Assembly (NCBI RefSeq): GCF_024713975.1
Contig: NC_091098.1
Location: 22,079,316 to 22,143,315, forward strand
Direction of reading: 5' to 3'
DNA length: 64,000 nt
Origin: Paralichthys olivaceus
Taxonomy: Eukaryota; Chordata; Actinopteri; Pleuronectiformes; Paralichthyidae
Shown here: positions 1 to 11,971 of the stretch, one piece after another
How positions within the stretch are numbered: position 1 is the stretch's first letter
Layout: the number at the start of each line of letters is the position of its first letter
Translations under genes and position numbers: made by a program
Notes under the pieces: generated by a model
Seen by the model: the letters and a program-made list of their open reading frames with translations, nothing else
Told to the model about the DNA's origin: nothing
Databases searched by the model: none

Positions 1-3000
1 AGATGTGCACAGGCAACTGCAATATCAGATGAGGAGTTGGAAATGTGAAAAGCCAGGTGGTTTATTAGGTCACCTGCCAAGACATAGCTAGAAGAATTAG
101 CTTTGCCTTAAACTCAAACCTCTAACCTTCATTTCTTAAACTGATTTGCATGAAACGATTTGAGGGAAGCTCATGTTAGCAGTCTGTGCTCTGTCCATGG
201 TGCTGAAACAGTTAACGTTTCCTCAGCGGCCCTCCCCTCATCCCTGCATGTAACTCAGTGTTAAATAATTGAAACACTATTTAAAACCAGTTACCGGGTT
301 CATCAGAGCTGGATAGGTTCATTTAATTTCATCTACTAGGTGAGGATGAGGATTATTAACCTTAAGTCCATGTAATATGAATACACCGGTACATACTGTA
401 CTCTTTATCCTGTCTGGCCCATCGCTATTCAGTGTGCCCACACAAAACACACACACACACCAGGTCCATCCGTTCTTTCCTCCCATTCTGCAGCAGGCCA
501 GTGTTTGCAGGCTTCTTCCAGCAGAGAAAACACACAGTGCCCACTGCTGGACAGTATGAAATCTTCATTCACAAATGATGAAGGTCAGACTTCCAAAAAA
601 AGACAGTGGGATGTAACAAATAAACTGTGAACGCGCCTGAAGAAAGGCGATAATTAATGCACAGTGGAAAAAACACATATGTTATCACCAGACCTTTGCT
701 GTAATCAAACAAAGCTTCACTTTATTTTAGCCGTGCTGTTTGAGCTCGTATCAAAATTATGAAAAGTGTATAAATACCCCAGTAATTGCTCACAGACATG
801 ATAGCATTATTTCTTCTCTTTCTTTGCTACACTGTCATCAGTAATCCTTGATCAGCCAATCAGAGAGCCCACTATCGGTGCAGGTTTAGACTGAAGGAAG
901 TCCCAGAACACCGGATAAACAAAACAAAAACTCATCACCAGGCTCAAAACGCTATCGGGGCCAATTCAATCTGTTATCTAACCACACCGATACGCGGAAT
1001 ACACAATGAGAGCATGCACAACAAAACTAAAATGGGCTCCAGTAGTCTCTTAGTCACTCAGAGCTTATTGGAGCGCACGGGATTCAGTGTGTGAAGGATA
1101 AAACTTTACTCTTCTCCCCAAACCAGAGATAAATACACAAGTTTAAGCTGTGATCTTCATCTCAGAGAGGTGGTAGCTGGTTTGGGTTGCTCTGCCTGGA
1201 TGCTGAGGCAGCTACGCTCAGGGATGTAATGGGATACTGCAGCACTAGAGAACCGTGTGCACAGAAACTTGCCTGGAAGCATCAGGGAGTCCCGCACTAA
1301 CCTTCCCCCTTCTCTCATCTCCCTCTGCTCTTTTTGACAAGTATAACATAAGAGATCATTATAAGTACCAATCCACATGTATATCTAAAAATTATAACAT
1401 GTGAGAGACTAAAAGAGCCAAACACCAACTAAAAAAAGCAAATAACTTCTTAAGTGTTAAAACCCATCATGCCTGAATAGTAGGAGGAGAATGTTGCTGC
1501 TTACCTTCTAAGCAGGTCGCTCTTTCCTGGACAGCACGCTCTTCCCTTTCTCCACAGGCTCGGAGACACTTTGAGATAGAGAGAAAAATAATCAATCTCC
1601 TCTTACTTTCTCTTATTTCCAGTTTCAGAATGAATAAGTCAGGAGTCTAACACAGCCCCATGGACACACCTTTACTCTGTCCTCCTGTAAACTCTGCCAC
1701 ATACACACACACAGACACCCATTCAAATGTACCCCAGGACCGGAGTACCCAAATTGATAAAGATCTGTTCAGGGGAGGGATAAAAACTACACACACTCAC
1801 ACACTGCAGTTTTTTTTCTTCCCTTTCCTCTTGCCCACTCGCTCTGCTGCGTTCCCCTCCTGTCTTTGCCTAGCACTGCCTCCTGATTGGCTAAACTGCT
1901 CTTCAATAACATAAGCTCTCTTCTTTAATTGGAAGAGGGCCAGTTATGTGGTGCACCAGAAACCGTCCTCCCCAGCTCATCTCTCTCTCTCTCTCTCTTT
2001 TTTCCCCTAAGTGCCTGTGGAAAAGAATGCTGAGCTCTGCAATTTCATACGCATCGAGCAAAGAAAAGAAAAAAAAAAAAAAAGGAATGGAGGACAGAGG
2101 GAGGAGGGAAGCAGGGGAGGTGGGGGAGGACTATGTGGGAGAGAGAATGGCAATGAGTGGGGGAAAGCATCGGAGGCGAATCAGTGGACCGCAGTGGGAC
2201 AAGCAGAAGAAGCTGCATTGGGAACAAAGAGACAAGGGGGCGGCTATTAGGTGGAGTGAGGGCAGATTTGGATGCATTTTGTGCACCAGCCGCAGCATGT
2301 TGAGGTGTGACTGCAGGTCAGATGAAAGGCGATTTCCCCTGCACTCACTGCAGCGTAGCTCGGTGGCTCTGCTGCAGTGAGGAGTCTAATTGCCAGGCAT
2401 GAAGGGGGATGGGAAGGATGGAGGAGGAGGAGGAAGAGGAGGAGGAGAGAGGGGGGTTGGTTGCAGTGATGCTGAAGTACAGTCTTCCAGCCAGCCTGGA
2501 TATACAGGGAAGAAAATGGGCAGGCAGCCGCAGTGGTTAATGCCTTTTCCTCATGAATTATTCAAAGTGCCCCAAAGGAGAGTGGGAGGGTCACAGACAG
2601 CAAACTGCTGAGCCTGTTCACTGTCTCGATGCTGCTGAGGTTTATGATAATTACACATTATACAAGAGCTGAAGTGCACACTTTAACATGGTCACATGAA
2701 GTCCCCCCCCCCCCCCTTTAACTCAGATTATTTAATCCTACTATTTTAATAAATCACCTGGATTGGAGATGGTGCGGTATCCCCTCCCTGGCATCCACTT
2801 TAGTTTGGTGACATGTTAAAAGGATTTCTGGTCCTGGAGAAAATGGATGAGAGGGATTGACTTTGTGGTGTCAGTCTCCCTGCCACTCCGTCTTTTAACT
2901 CACATCTGGTCCATCCACCATGTCCCGGCTGCATTAAAGTACAATACCCAATTAGATAGATCAATAATGGACCATTCAATACCCGCAACCATCTGCAGAT

Positions 3001-3230
3001 GCTTCAATGAGCACTCTAAAAGTTATATGACGCCCAGACAGAAATGCAAATACACCGTTTGCTAAGTCAACAACATAATTGCCTGGTGGCTGAATGGGCA
3101 GACAAAGAGATATTTTAAGATCCTGCTGTGAAAGACAATTTGTAATAATAAACCAGAAAAGACGTTGATAAAACTGTGTGAACAAGTTTTTAAATAGCTG
3201 GAAACTTGTATTTTGGTGTACAGGGGAATA
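1..3230. other. No recognised gene; AT-rich flank with a purine-rich tract
   Basis: I recognise no protein here. A CA run lies near 448-460, a CT run at 1980-1999, a strongly purine-rich plus strand at about 2060-2460, and a C14 run near 2704-2717. Weak exon-like pieces on the minus strand (about 1157-1340 and 1506-1564, the latter followed by GTAAGC) are discussed under findings. The 3' end of oard1 lies just beyond the right edge. Confidence 0.5.
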
Positions 3231-3236
3231 TTTATT
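3231..3236 (-). promoter_or_regulatory. Poly(A) signal of oard1
   Basis: AATAAA on the minus strand, 51 bp beyond the oard1 stop codon, is the first such hexamer and suggests a very short 3' UTR. Confidence 0.55.
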
Positions 3237-3286
3237 TCAATATAAAAGTGCTTGATCTAAATAATTACAATAAACATTTCCATCAA

Positions 3287-6200
3287 TCATCTGCACATGT
3301 TTTCCTTCATCACTGTGGTCTCTGCTTTCACTGGGAGGCTGTAGACTGTGATGGAGATGTTTGTGTGTTTGAACACCTGCTCCAGGATCTCTGACACTCT
3401 CCTCCACTCCAGTCGATCCAGGCCACAGCCAATACTGTGGATCAGAGGTGAAAAACACAGTTTAACTGGAACAGTCACAGAAACAACACTTATTCAAATA
3501 AATTAATTGAGAAAATTGACAAATTACAAATGAATGACAAACCGAGGCATTGATATTCTCGTCACTCTGTTCTTCACACAGTGTGACTTCATGTCCTCCA
3601 GGCTCAGGGTCAGGCTGTCATAGGTGGGTTTTTGGTTGAACTTTTTCTTTGTGATCTGCAATAAAATAACAGGGATTACAATATATACACAATAATGTAT
3701 TTTCAACAAGCCTTAATTTTTCCAGGGGTGTATCAGTAACCACAGAAATAGCATTAACTCTTTACCAAGTAGTAGACGAAACGTCTGTCTCTCTTCAGCA
3801 CAGCACATTGTCCTGTCACCTTCTCTGTTTGGATAAATACAATAAAAAACATAAAAAACAAATCACAAACATAAGTGGCTCTAAATCTTCGACACCAATG
3901 CCTTGGTGAGGGGGAAACATTATAAACTAACACAGCGCAGGAGAAAACTGTTTCAACCCACAGATGTTTGTTATAAAATCTAATGGAGATTTTGTCAGCA
4001 TGAGTTTCACATAAATGTGAACTTAATGAAGCATAAGACATCAAGAAAATTTTTCCTGTTGTCACGGCTGGTGGTAGAAGCAAACAGAGCCAAGTGCAAA
4101 CACAAAGGAAAACTGAAGTTACGATGAACGCTGAAAAAGACAGAAGGGAAGCAAAACACTACTAAGACGTAACACGATAAAAGTCCACAGAATAAAGAGC
4201 ACAAAGGGACACGAACTGACAACTGGTCTGAAAGCACGGCGACAAATTATGAAAATTATGGAAGTGATGTCAGAGAAGCAGATTGGAAACACAACCAGGG
4301 CTGAGACAGGAATAATTATAAGTGTGATGTGATGGTGAAACATCCAGCTCCTGCACTCAGAACACAGAACTGTGCAAACGTTTTAGGAGCTCACTACTAC
4401 AAATCATTAATGTGATTTCTATATTACTTTTTTTATCTAGTAACAATGTTACAAAGTGCTTAACAAGAACTATTACCAAAGATATAAAAACCCAGACAAG
4501 ACAGATGAGTAAAAGAACCTTTAAAAATTGCTAAATTAACTAATAAAATGTGGCATAACCAAATATATATATAGGCTGGATCGAGCACCTGAGGTGGTAA
4601 TACGTAATGAGAGTGTGTTTTCTTCTCTCGTCTATCCAGGTTCCACCCTTCTCCTCCCTGCTCTGCTCCAAGCGGTGGTTCATGCTTGTGCCAGAATTGT
4701 TATCAAGTACTGGAGCTTGAAAGCTTTTGGAGAACCTACAATTTGTCTGCGTGTGCTGAGTGACTGTGATCAACAGGTTACTCCCTTTGTTGGGAGGGTG
4801 AATATTGTTCTCTAACTTTGGTTTAACTTGAGCTATGTTACATTGAATTTATTTGTCATGTCAGTTGCCCTTTTCACTTTTTGTTTTTGTTCTGCGATAT
4901 TGTTAATAAATTCTGTTTTGTGGGGAAAAAAATGTTTCCCCTTTCTTCCTTCCCCTTGGACATATTTCCGGTGTTACTCCCTTTATCCCCTGGGCATATT
5001 TTGGTGATGTGATGTAAGATAAGATAAGATAAGATAAAGTAAGATAAGATAATACTTTATTAGTCCCACAGTGGGGAATTCACAACATTACAACAGCAAG
5101 AGGGTATCAAACATAGACATTGGTAAAGTAATAAGTAGCATGCAAAACCTATAAATGTGGGAAATATATGAAATACACACAATTATTAACAGAATATGTA
5201 TTGTGTGAACATATGAACAGTGAAAGAGATTGCACATGAGACATGTGTTCACAGATTTTCACAGACAAAGATGTATATTGCACAATTTAAAGGTGAAAAA
5301 CCTGAGTCCTTCAGAGACCGACTGATCTAAGCTGCCCAGTGATGATGGTGTCCTGCAGGGGGTGGGACTGACTGTCCATTAGACAGCTTTGTCACCATCC
5401 TCCTCAGCCCCACCACCTCCACTGGGTCAAGCAGGTATCCCAGGACCGAGCTGGCCCTCCGGAATCAATTTATCCAGTCTCTGCCTGCAGCTGAAATGCT
5501 GCTGCCCCAGGAAACTATTACTAAGATAGTCCAGAACAATTTATTATTGTTTTATTTATTTTTATTATTTTCATTCATTCATTCTTATTTATATCGACAA
5601 ATTAGACAAACAAGTGAAAAAAATATAAACAGGAAAAAGTTACATTTATACAATGATATTTGTTATATGTATTATTTATTGTTATTTATTATATTGTAAT
5701 TTATTTAATCTCACCCCTTCTCCATAAGTCATTAATTAATAATTATCTTATATTAAACCAGCTTCCTATATATCTATAAATATATTGATTTCCTGTGCTC
5801 TATATTGTCTATAATAAAAACAATATAAATAATAGAAATAATGTAATTTACACATATATACAAACTCTTACACCTGCATACCCAAATATAAAATCAAATA
5901 TAAACACAATTTGCAGTGATATTTATAGAAAAAAATGCAGGAAGACCAACTAAGGAACAATAAATATTATGTGACCGAATACTAATAATCCCCTCTTCAT
6001 CCCTGGTGATCAACTAATCTTTGTACTTTAGGTAAACTGGGGTTTTCCAGCTAAAGCAGCAGGAAGCCAGTCAGTGTCCTGGTCTGAGGATGTCAACAGT
6101 GTTTGTGCAGATGAAGGTTTGATAAAAGTCTGACTCATTCTGCTGCTTTAACTCTGCTTCTCCTCTGAACCTGCGCTTGAACAGGACAGATATCCCAGCT

Positions 6201-6461
6201 CCCATGTGACAGTCCTCGCTGACGCAGTGAACCAGAGCCTCGTCCTCACAGCTGGAGAACAGGTTCCCCGTCACATAGCGGAGGCTGCAGCCGGCTGCCG
6301 CACACTGACCGACAGGGGGCAGCACCGCACCCTGAGATTAAAGCCCGTTAACAACACACACACGTGTAACACCTGCACCGGAAGTTAGCTGTTCTCTATG
6401 AGCTCTGATCTTGTACCTTCATTTCCAAGGTGGCAGCTGGTTCCTGAGGCGCAGACCACAT
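3287..6461 (-). CDS. oard1: ADP-ribose glycohydrolase OARD1 (macro domain), five coding exons
   Basis: This is a small macro-domain hydrolase. The family removes ADP-ribose from acidic residues (terminal ADP-ribose protein glycohydrolase) and deacylates O-acyl-ADP-ribose, in nucleus and nucleolus. The inferred exons are 6417-6461, 6139-6331, 3766-3824, 3543-3655 and 3287-3434, giving 558 nt or 185 residues; human OARD1 has 152. Family signatures are visible: [20 protein letters not shown] (ADP-ribose binding), [31 protein letters not shown] and the C-terminal [10 protein letters not shown] loop, which carries the catalytic aspartate of the family. The N-terminus ([15 protein letters not shown]) is longer than in human. 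The oddity is the exon 2 donor: the frame needs a junction at 6139, where the intron would begin ATGAGT instead of GTGAGT. All other exons are open. A polyadenylation signal (AATAAA on minus) lies at 3236-3231, about 50 bp after the stop. Confidence 0.9.
5013..5520 (-). mobile_element. 3' end of a teleost non-LTR retrotransposon
   Basis: On the minus strand the piece ends in GAATTCCCCACTGTGGG, an ACTAATAAAGT segment and then a (TTATC)n tail at about 5053-5013. This is the typical 3' end of a fish LINE family. The segment 5280-5520 looks like degraded 3' coding or UTR sequence of the same element. It lies inside the large oard1 intron 2 and is 5'-truncated. I did not assign the clade. Confidence 0.6.
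5500..6010. other. AT-rich intron sequence, no feature
   Basis: This part of oard1 intron 2 is dominated by T and A runs with short ATT repeats. No exon or recognisable repeat body was seen. Confidence 0.4.
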
Positions 6462-7331
6462 CGTCCCCGGTGAGAATGAACTTGTTGTGAGGCGAGACGT
6501 TTATTTACGAGCGGCGACAATTCAACGTCTGATAGGAAACTTCAAAACTAGCTTAACATGCGTCAGTAACGAGCCTCGGTATCAACACAGACTGGATGAT
6601 AAGAAATGTCTGACAGAATAAAACTGATATAAAGATACGAAATGAGACTTACGATGTTTTGTCGCTTCTCCTGCTTCATCTAGTTCTTCTTCTAGTGCTT
6701 CATCTGCTGCTGCTGCTTCTTCTGTCGCTTTTAAGGCGCATTACCGCCACCTTCAGCTCCGGATCATTAAATAAACTCACAATCGAAATCCCTTCAAATA
6801 TAATAATTATATCATATAATTATACTTTATCCTCAATCCTACTTTACACCCTACTCTTACTATAAACATCTGTCACCCTACCTTCTGTTCCTATTGACTG
6901 TGACAGGAATAGATGTGGAAAAAACCCTGTATCCCTTAAACACCTTACTATTACCCTCACCTGTTCTCTGTCGTCCATACTCACTCTTCCTGAAACCTTT
7001 TGGACCAAATGTAATATCTAAAGAAAGTAACCGTACGGTGTGAATTTGGTATTTATTTAGATACTGAAACGTTTTTAAAGCTGCATTTGTTTAATTGTCT
7101 ATTAGATTTCCATTGAGGTAAATGTTGTGCTGGGCTATGATGGAAATAAGGATGAGATCCTCAAACTCAGTGTAGCAGTGACACATGAAGGTATAAATAG
7201 TTTTGCCCTGACAGGTTCAACAAAACTGAAATAAATGACAGAGTTTACATCCGACAAAGTCCTGACAAGATATATAATCATCCTTTAAAAATGACAACAA
7301 CTGTGTAGAGTGTGTCGAGGGGTTCAGAATA

Positions 7332-7337
7332 TTTATT
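7332..7337 (-). promoter_or_regulatory. Poly(A) signal of guca1b
   Basis: AATAAA on the minus strand, about 190 bp beyond the guca1b stop codon. Confidence 0.5.
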
Positions 7338-7527
7338 GAACTTGTGACAGAAAACAAAAAAAGACAATAGTGTGTATCTTATGAATGCAACATCTAACAC
7401 AGACGCAGATCTACACCATTGATAAATGAATTTGAGACTGCTGCTTAGTTGTATCTTCACTAAATGTGAAACCAAAATGATGAAGCAGGTTAAGCACAGG
7501 CCAGGTACAGCAGTCCTTGCTGCAGCC

Positions 7528-8950
7528 TCAGAAGTTCGCACTGCGTCTCCTCTCGTTCATCCAGTCCCCAGGGTTGACGTCCATTTGCAGCATCTTCATC
7601 ACCCACTTGTCCCTTCGTGCTCCATCGATGAACTCATCCAGTGAGAGCTCCCCTAAGTGATGAGGGATGGTTAGTCTCTGGGTTTATTTCACCACACAAT
7701 TCTCCTTTCATCAAACAACAGACATTAACACCCCACAAAGCCATTACAGCAGCCCAACTCTGCCCTTTTAAATCATCCATGCAGCGTTTTAAGCTGTCAG
7801 AAAACTAGGGAAAACACTCACCATCTCCATTTTCATCAACCAGCTCAAATATCCGGTCAACCACTTGGTCCGGGCTCAGCAGATTGCATTCTTCATCCAG
7901 CTGACCATGGCAAGCTTTCTTCAGTCGATAGATAGACTGAGAGTGACATGAGAAGGATGTTAGTAATACTCTTGCATGCTCGCTGATCTTGAAATATTAA
8001 TTTCAATGTCTTGGACACCTTAAATATCAAAAGGTGCATATAGTGAGGATAAATAGTAAATATTACCTCCACAATTTCAAGAAGCTCTGTTTTGTCAATG
8101 CATCCGCTTCCATCTTTATCGTACATTTTGAATGTCCATTTAAGCTTATGTTCCAGTTTACCCCTCAGGACCAAGTTCAAGGCTGCAACATACTCCAGGA
8201 AATCAATGGTGTTGTCCTGCAGTGGACATGAAGGAAAAACATTCAACTGCTGTGAAGAGACACCTGGACACGATCTCTGAGTTTCACTTTGACAGACAAA
8301 ATGTTTGTATTGTAAAGTACTTAATGGAATATACTCAGTAAAAAACACAAAATAAATGGGGCTGCAACTAAAATGTATTTTCATGATCGATTAATATTTA
8401 TAATACAATAATTGATCATTTTTGTCTCCGTGAATTGTTTAGTGTATCATCTGTCAGAAATATGTAATTGTTCTAATATATTATTTAACAGGACCCAGAT
8501 TTATTTTTATAATAGACTGCCAAGAAAAACTGTTAATATTTCAAAAGCTTTTTGCTTAAAAAGAAATACTCGACCCATCAACTATCAAAACTGATGCTTA
8601 TTTTTGTCTATTAGAAATAAATAATCAATAAACTGCTGTTATGACAAATGCTTCCAATCATTGAATCTTGACTATTACCATGATAAGTGTGTCACATACT
8701 GAAGTGAAGAGTCCTTTACTTCCACACAGCAGAAGCTTGTACTTACTCCGTTCTTGTCAAAGGCTCGAAACATGTTTTCGATGTAATCTGCAGCCTCCTT
8801 GTTCTCAGTGACGCCAAAAAAGCTCTTGAACTCGTGCCTGAAGAGAGTCCCACTCGGACACTCCACAACAAACTTCTTGTACCATTCCTGCAGCTCTGCC
8901 ACGTCAATTTCCTTGTCGGGGTCACTTTCCTCACTCAGGCGCTGACCCAT
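7528..8950 (-). CDS. guca1b: Guanylyl cyclase-activating protein 2 (GCAP2), four exons
   Basis: This is a calcium sensor of photoreceptor outer segments that activates retinal guanylyl cyclases when calcium falls after light. The exons are 8747-8950, 8067-8216, 7822-7936 and 7528-7652, joining in frame to 594 nt or 197 residues; human GUCA1B has 200. The N-terminus MGQRLSEE fits N-myristoylation. EF1 is degenerate, with the family's conserved [12 protein letters not shown] stretch. EF2 has [15 protein letters not shown]3 has [13 protein letters not shown] and EF4 has [13 protein letters not shown]. The C-terminal [16 protein letters not shown] is typical of GCAP2 rather than GCAP1 or GCAP3. 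AATAAA at 7337-7332 (minus) lies about 190 bp past the stop. It runs in the same direction as oard1, about 1.1 kb upstream of that gene's start. Confidence 0.95.
8358..8610 (+). repeat. Dispersed teleost repeat ('GGGCTGCAACTAA' family), degraded
   Basis: It starts with GGGGCTGCAACTAAAATG, followed by the GATCGATTAATATTT and ATAATTGATCA blocks and a CTGTCAGAAATATG block, the order seen in a very common fish repeat. It sits in guca1b intron 1. Related ends occur near 30160, 39580, 58970-59275 and 63830. Confidence 0.5.
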
Positions 8951-9504
8951 AGTGGAGATGATATTTCTCAGGCACCTCTACAGACTGAAATGATTTCTCA
9001 CATTACATGAAACTATAAGACTTGTTGAAACTCTTTGTTAGCTTCTCTCTCTACATTACAAAATCTATAAATCTCAGTCCTCCGTTACTGAGACAGGTGC
9101 TGCAACTAAATGTGTTGCAAATCGGCAAAAACCAAAGTGATCAAAATGGCATGAAAGTCCATACAGGCTGAATAATTATTAGGCTGTCTCTTCATATCCT
9201 CTCAGAGAGTGAGGATGACACACAGGATCACATGATAAGGGATTAGAAATGGAAATAGAAACGTGTCTTAATCAATTAGTTGGCAGACAGATAATGACTG
9301 GATTTCCCTGTGCCCCTCCCTCTATCTCTACTAAATAGTGAATGTCCTGTATTTTTCCTTTATAAAAAACAATCTCTTCTGTATTTTATACAGCATCACA
9401 GTGCATCCACCAAGGCTCAACAGTCCTCTTAGACTCAATTAAGCTGCACCAAATTTCCCACACTTAAACATATCAGTCCCCTATAATATGCCTGATTTAT
9501 ATAT

Positions 9505-9641
9505 GCCTGATTTGTCCTCATTCATCAGATCCATGGATTACTTCCTGGGAAAACAGTGAAAATGTAAAATGCCTCAATGTTAAAGAAAGAGAAAAAAAAT
9601 GTTGACGGGTGAAAACATAACCTTGTTGGCAGAGGTAGCTA
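9505..9641 (-). repeat. Degraded dispersed repeat ending CATAACCTTGTTGGCAGAGG
   Basis: Blocks CTGGGAAAACAGTGAAAAT and AATGTTAAAGAAAG, then GAAAACATAACCTTGTTGG, match a fish repeat whose other end reads CCTCCGCCAAGG. A sister copy with the same inner blocks lies at about 39040-39260. Confidence 0.45.
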
Positions 9642-10639
9642 AAGATTAAAATGTGTATAAGTCAAACTTAATGTCAGATGGGTTCATGTGTGACTGTGTA
9701 AGCAGCATAAAAACACAGACTTGAGTCTATGTGGTGGAAACTACATGAATTTACTCAGGATTGAGTCAGATATGAGGGGAAGCTCACTGTGATCAGGCTT
9801 TCTTAATTCACACAAGACCAGGTAACCACGGTTACTTGTTATCTGATGAACTCAATATGTTGTTGAAACCCAAATGTAGGATCAAAGTTTTTTTTTTTTT
9901 TTAAGTGTTTCACAAAAACTAACCCAATGTCAGGTGCTGCTGCTTAGATTTTTTAAAAATCTTTTCAAAAATTGCATGAAACTTGAAACTGTATAATCGT
10001 TCAGTGGACGTGACGTTTCTGAGCAGGATGATGAATCACACAGACCTGGTGTATAGTTATGTCTGAAAGCTTTGACCTTTAGGCTCCAGGCTATTTAAGG
10101 ATAACCTGATTACTGTTTACATGGCGGCTCCAGTCTCACCCAAGTCTCTAATGAATGGTGCTGTTGTTAAATGCACTGATGATGGACGTTCAGTTACAAC
10201 CAACACACACAGACATTTTTCTACAGCAAGCCGGGGGCCATCATCTGTTTTTAAATAGAACAGCAGTGTCACTGTTCAAGGTAACAAACAGAAGCCATTG
10301 TTTACAGATGAAAGCTTGGCCTGGCCCAGGATATCTGCTGACAACAGGGACAATGATAATCTTAGCTTAGAGGTGTCAAGGCCATGTTATCCTCGCATGA
10401 TTAAAATGATTCACATCTTCTATTCTTACACAAGATGCAGCCATCACTGTTACTTCCTCTACTTTTTTTTTAGCTCCATAAAAGAAAAATGTTCAAAAGC
10501 AAGCCTGCTTACATACCCAAGAGGTTATTTACTGTCCCTACATTGTTCTGCAGTTTTTTTAGATGGATTTGCAACTCAGTATTTCCATAACCTTTCAGCA
10601 TAACTTAAAACGAGATCTGGGACAAATCTAGATTCCTGC

Positions 10640-11060
10640 AGTTGCTCCAGTGCCTTGTTTGCAGCCTTGGGGAATTCTGGCCTTGACCAATCACAGGGCA
10701 GTTCAGAGAGAGGGCGCTCGTGTTGGCTGTTCTAAGCAGCTGCGTGTACACATCCCTTCAGTGAAAAGCCTGACCTGAATCAATGGCGGAAAATCCTACA
10801 AGAACGGTCACTAATCCAGAAGAAGCAACACCTGCCAAAACAACCTTAAAACAGAAAACCTGAATTGGTCCAAAAGAAAGTCCCACAATAAACGCAGTGA
10901 AACGTGCAGGGTTCCTCTGTGCTCGTATAAAGCCTGTGTATCTTCTCCTGTTTGTCTGGTGGGAGATTCTCAGGACAGGGAGCCTCCTTCCCAAAACCTT
11001 AGTATTGAAGGTCCTGAGGTGGAGACTCAACAATCAACTCTTTTTCTAACAGTCCCACCT
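10640..11060 (+). repeat. Probable dispersed repeat with a decayed short reading frame
   Basis: The segment contains a short frame beginning MAENPTRTVTNPEEATPAKT (ATG at about 10783) that stops after about 26 residues. The segment closes with CACCTACTGCAGCTTTAA. The composition resembles a fossil transposon-derived repeat, but I cannot name the family. It is not likely to be a gene. Confidence 0.25.
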
Positions 11061-11110
11061 ACTGCAGCTTTAATATGAACTGAGCAAACTTCACTTCAAT
11101 TTTTTTAGCA

Positions 11111-11116
11111 TTTATT
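11111..11116 (-). promoter_or_regulatory. Poly(A) signal of ppp4r2
   Basis: AATAAA on the minus strand, about 860 bp past the ppp4r2 stop codon, would give a 3' UTR of about 0.9 kb. Confidence 0.45.
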
Positions 11117-11971
11117 GCTTTCCATGAATACTATGATACAAGCTCAAGCATTCAACTTCCAGCCATTATCAGTTTGACGAAGGCAGTGGACACAAGTATT
11201 ACAAGTCTACAAAATTGATTTACAGATATGTACTGTAGAAATCCTTGCTATCAAAAGGGAACAGCTGTACAACAGAGTTATGACAGAAAGTGTAAACGTA
11301 CCGTGTGTTCTGGTGTTTGATGCGGAGATGGCTACACTTGAGCCAAACCTTGAAGCTATCTAACCAAACTGGTGACGACTGGCAATATGGTGTGTTAACT
11401 TTGGCTTCATGAAGGAACAAAGCCAAACTGTGATATTTTCAAAAGGTTAATGTTAACTAATGTAACGTACTTTTAAAAAGTCAATTATCTTATGGTATGT
11501 GCTTCATTTTTTGCTTTGCATTCTTAATGGCAGTTTCCTCGTTCACCTGGAGAGAGAGACATGTTGATTGAATACAACTCAAACTGTCAGACACACCCTC
11601 TTGGAAATACATGATGAATAATGAATAATGGAATTAGGGGAACACATTAGTTATCAAGATTAAATTAAAATGCTCAGATATATAAAAAAAAAAAAAAAAA
11701 AATCAGGAAAAAAAGATTAGAAAAACTTGTAATCAACAGTTAAAAAGCAGTCTCCATATTCTTTGAATCAATTCCTTCTAGTCTAATGACCGGGCGATGT
11801 TTAGCTCTGAGCAGGCAAAACTGAAGAGGACAAAAGATCCTTCAGTGAGGAATCTCCAGGTCACACCGCTCCTGGTCCTGAAGAATAAAGGTCCACAGTG
11901 CTACAGATATACCATTGGTGTGGTATCATACAGTGTAAAATAACAAGTCAGTTGGCAGACTGGGTTTCAGA

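Larger units (their letters stand above)
8951..11110. other. guca1b-ppp4r2 spacer and promoter side of guca1b
   Basis: No gene was recognised. The first few hundred bases upstream of 8950 should contain the photoreceptor promoter of guca1b, but I saw no decisive motif. The spacer includes repeat pieces near 9510-9641 and perhaps 10640-11060. The right edge is the 3' UTR end of ppp4r2. Confidence 0.4.

Noticed and set aside
1946-2380. A 144-residue plus-strand frame
   Set aside because: It spans CT, poly-A and purine low-complexity sequence; lysine/glutamate/glycine content follows from the repeats.
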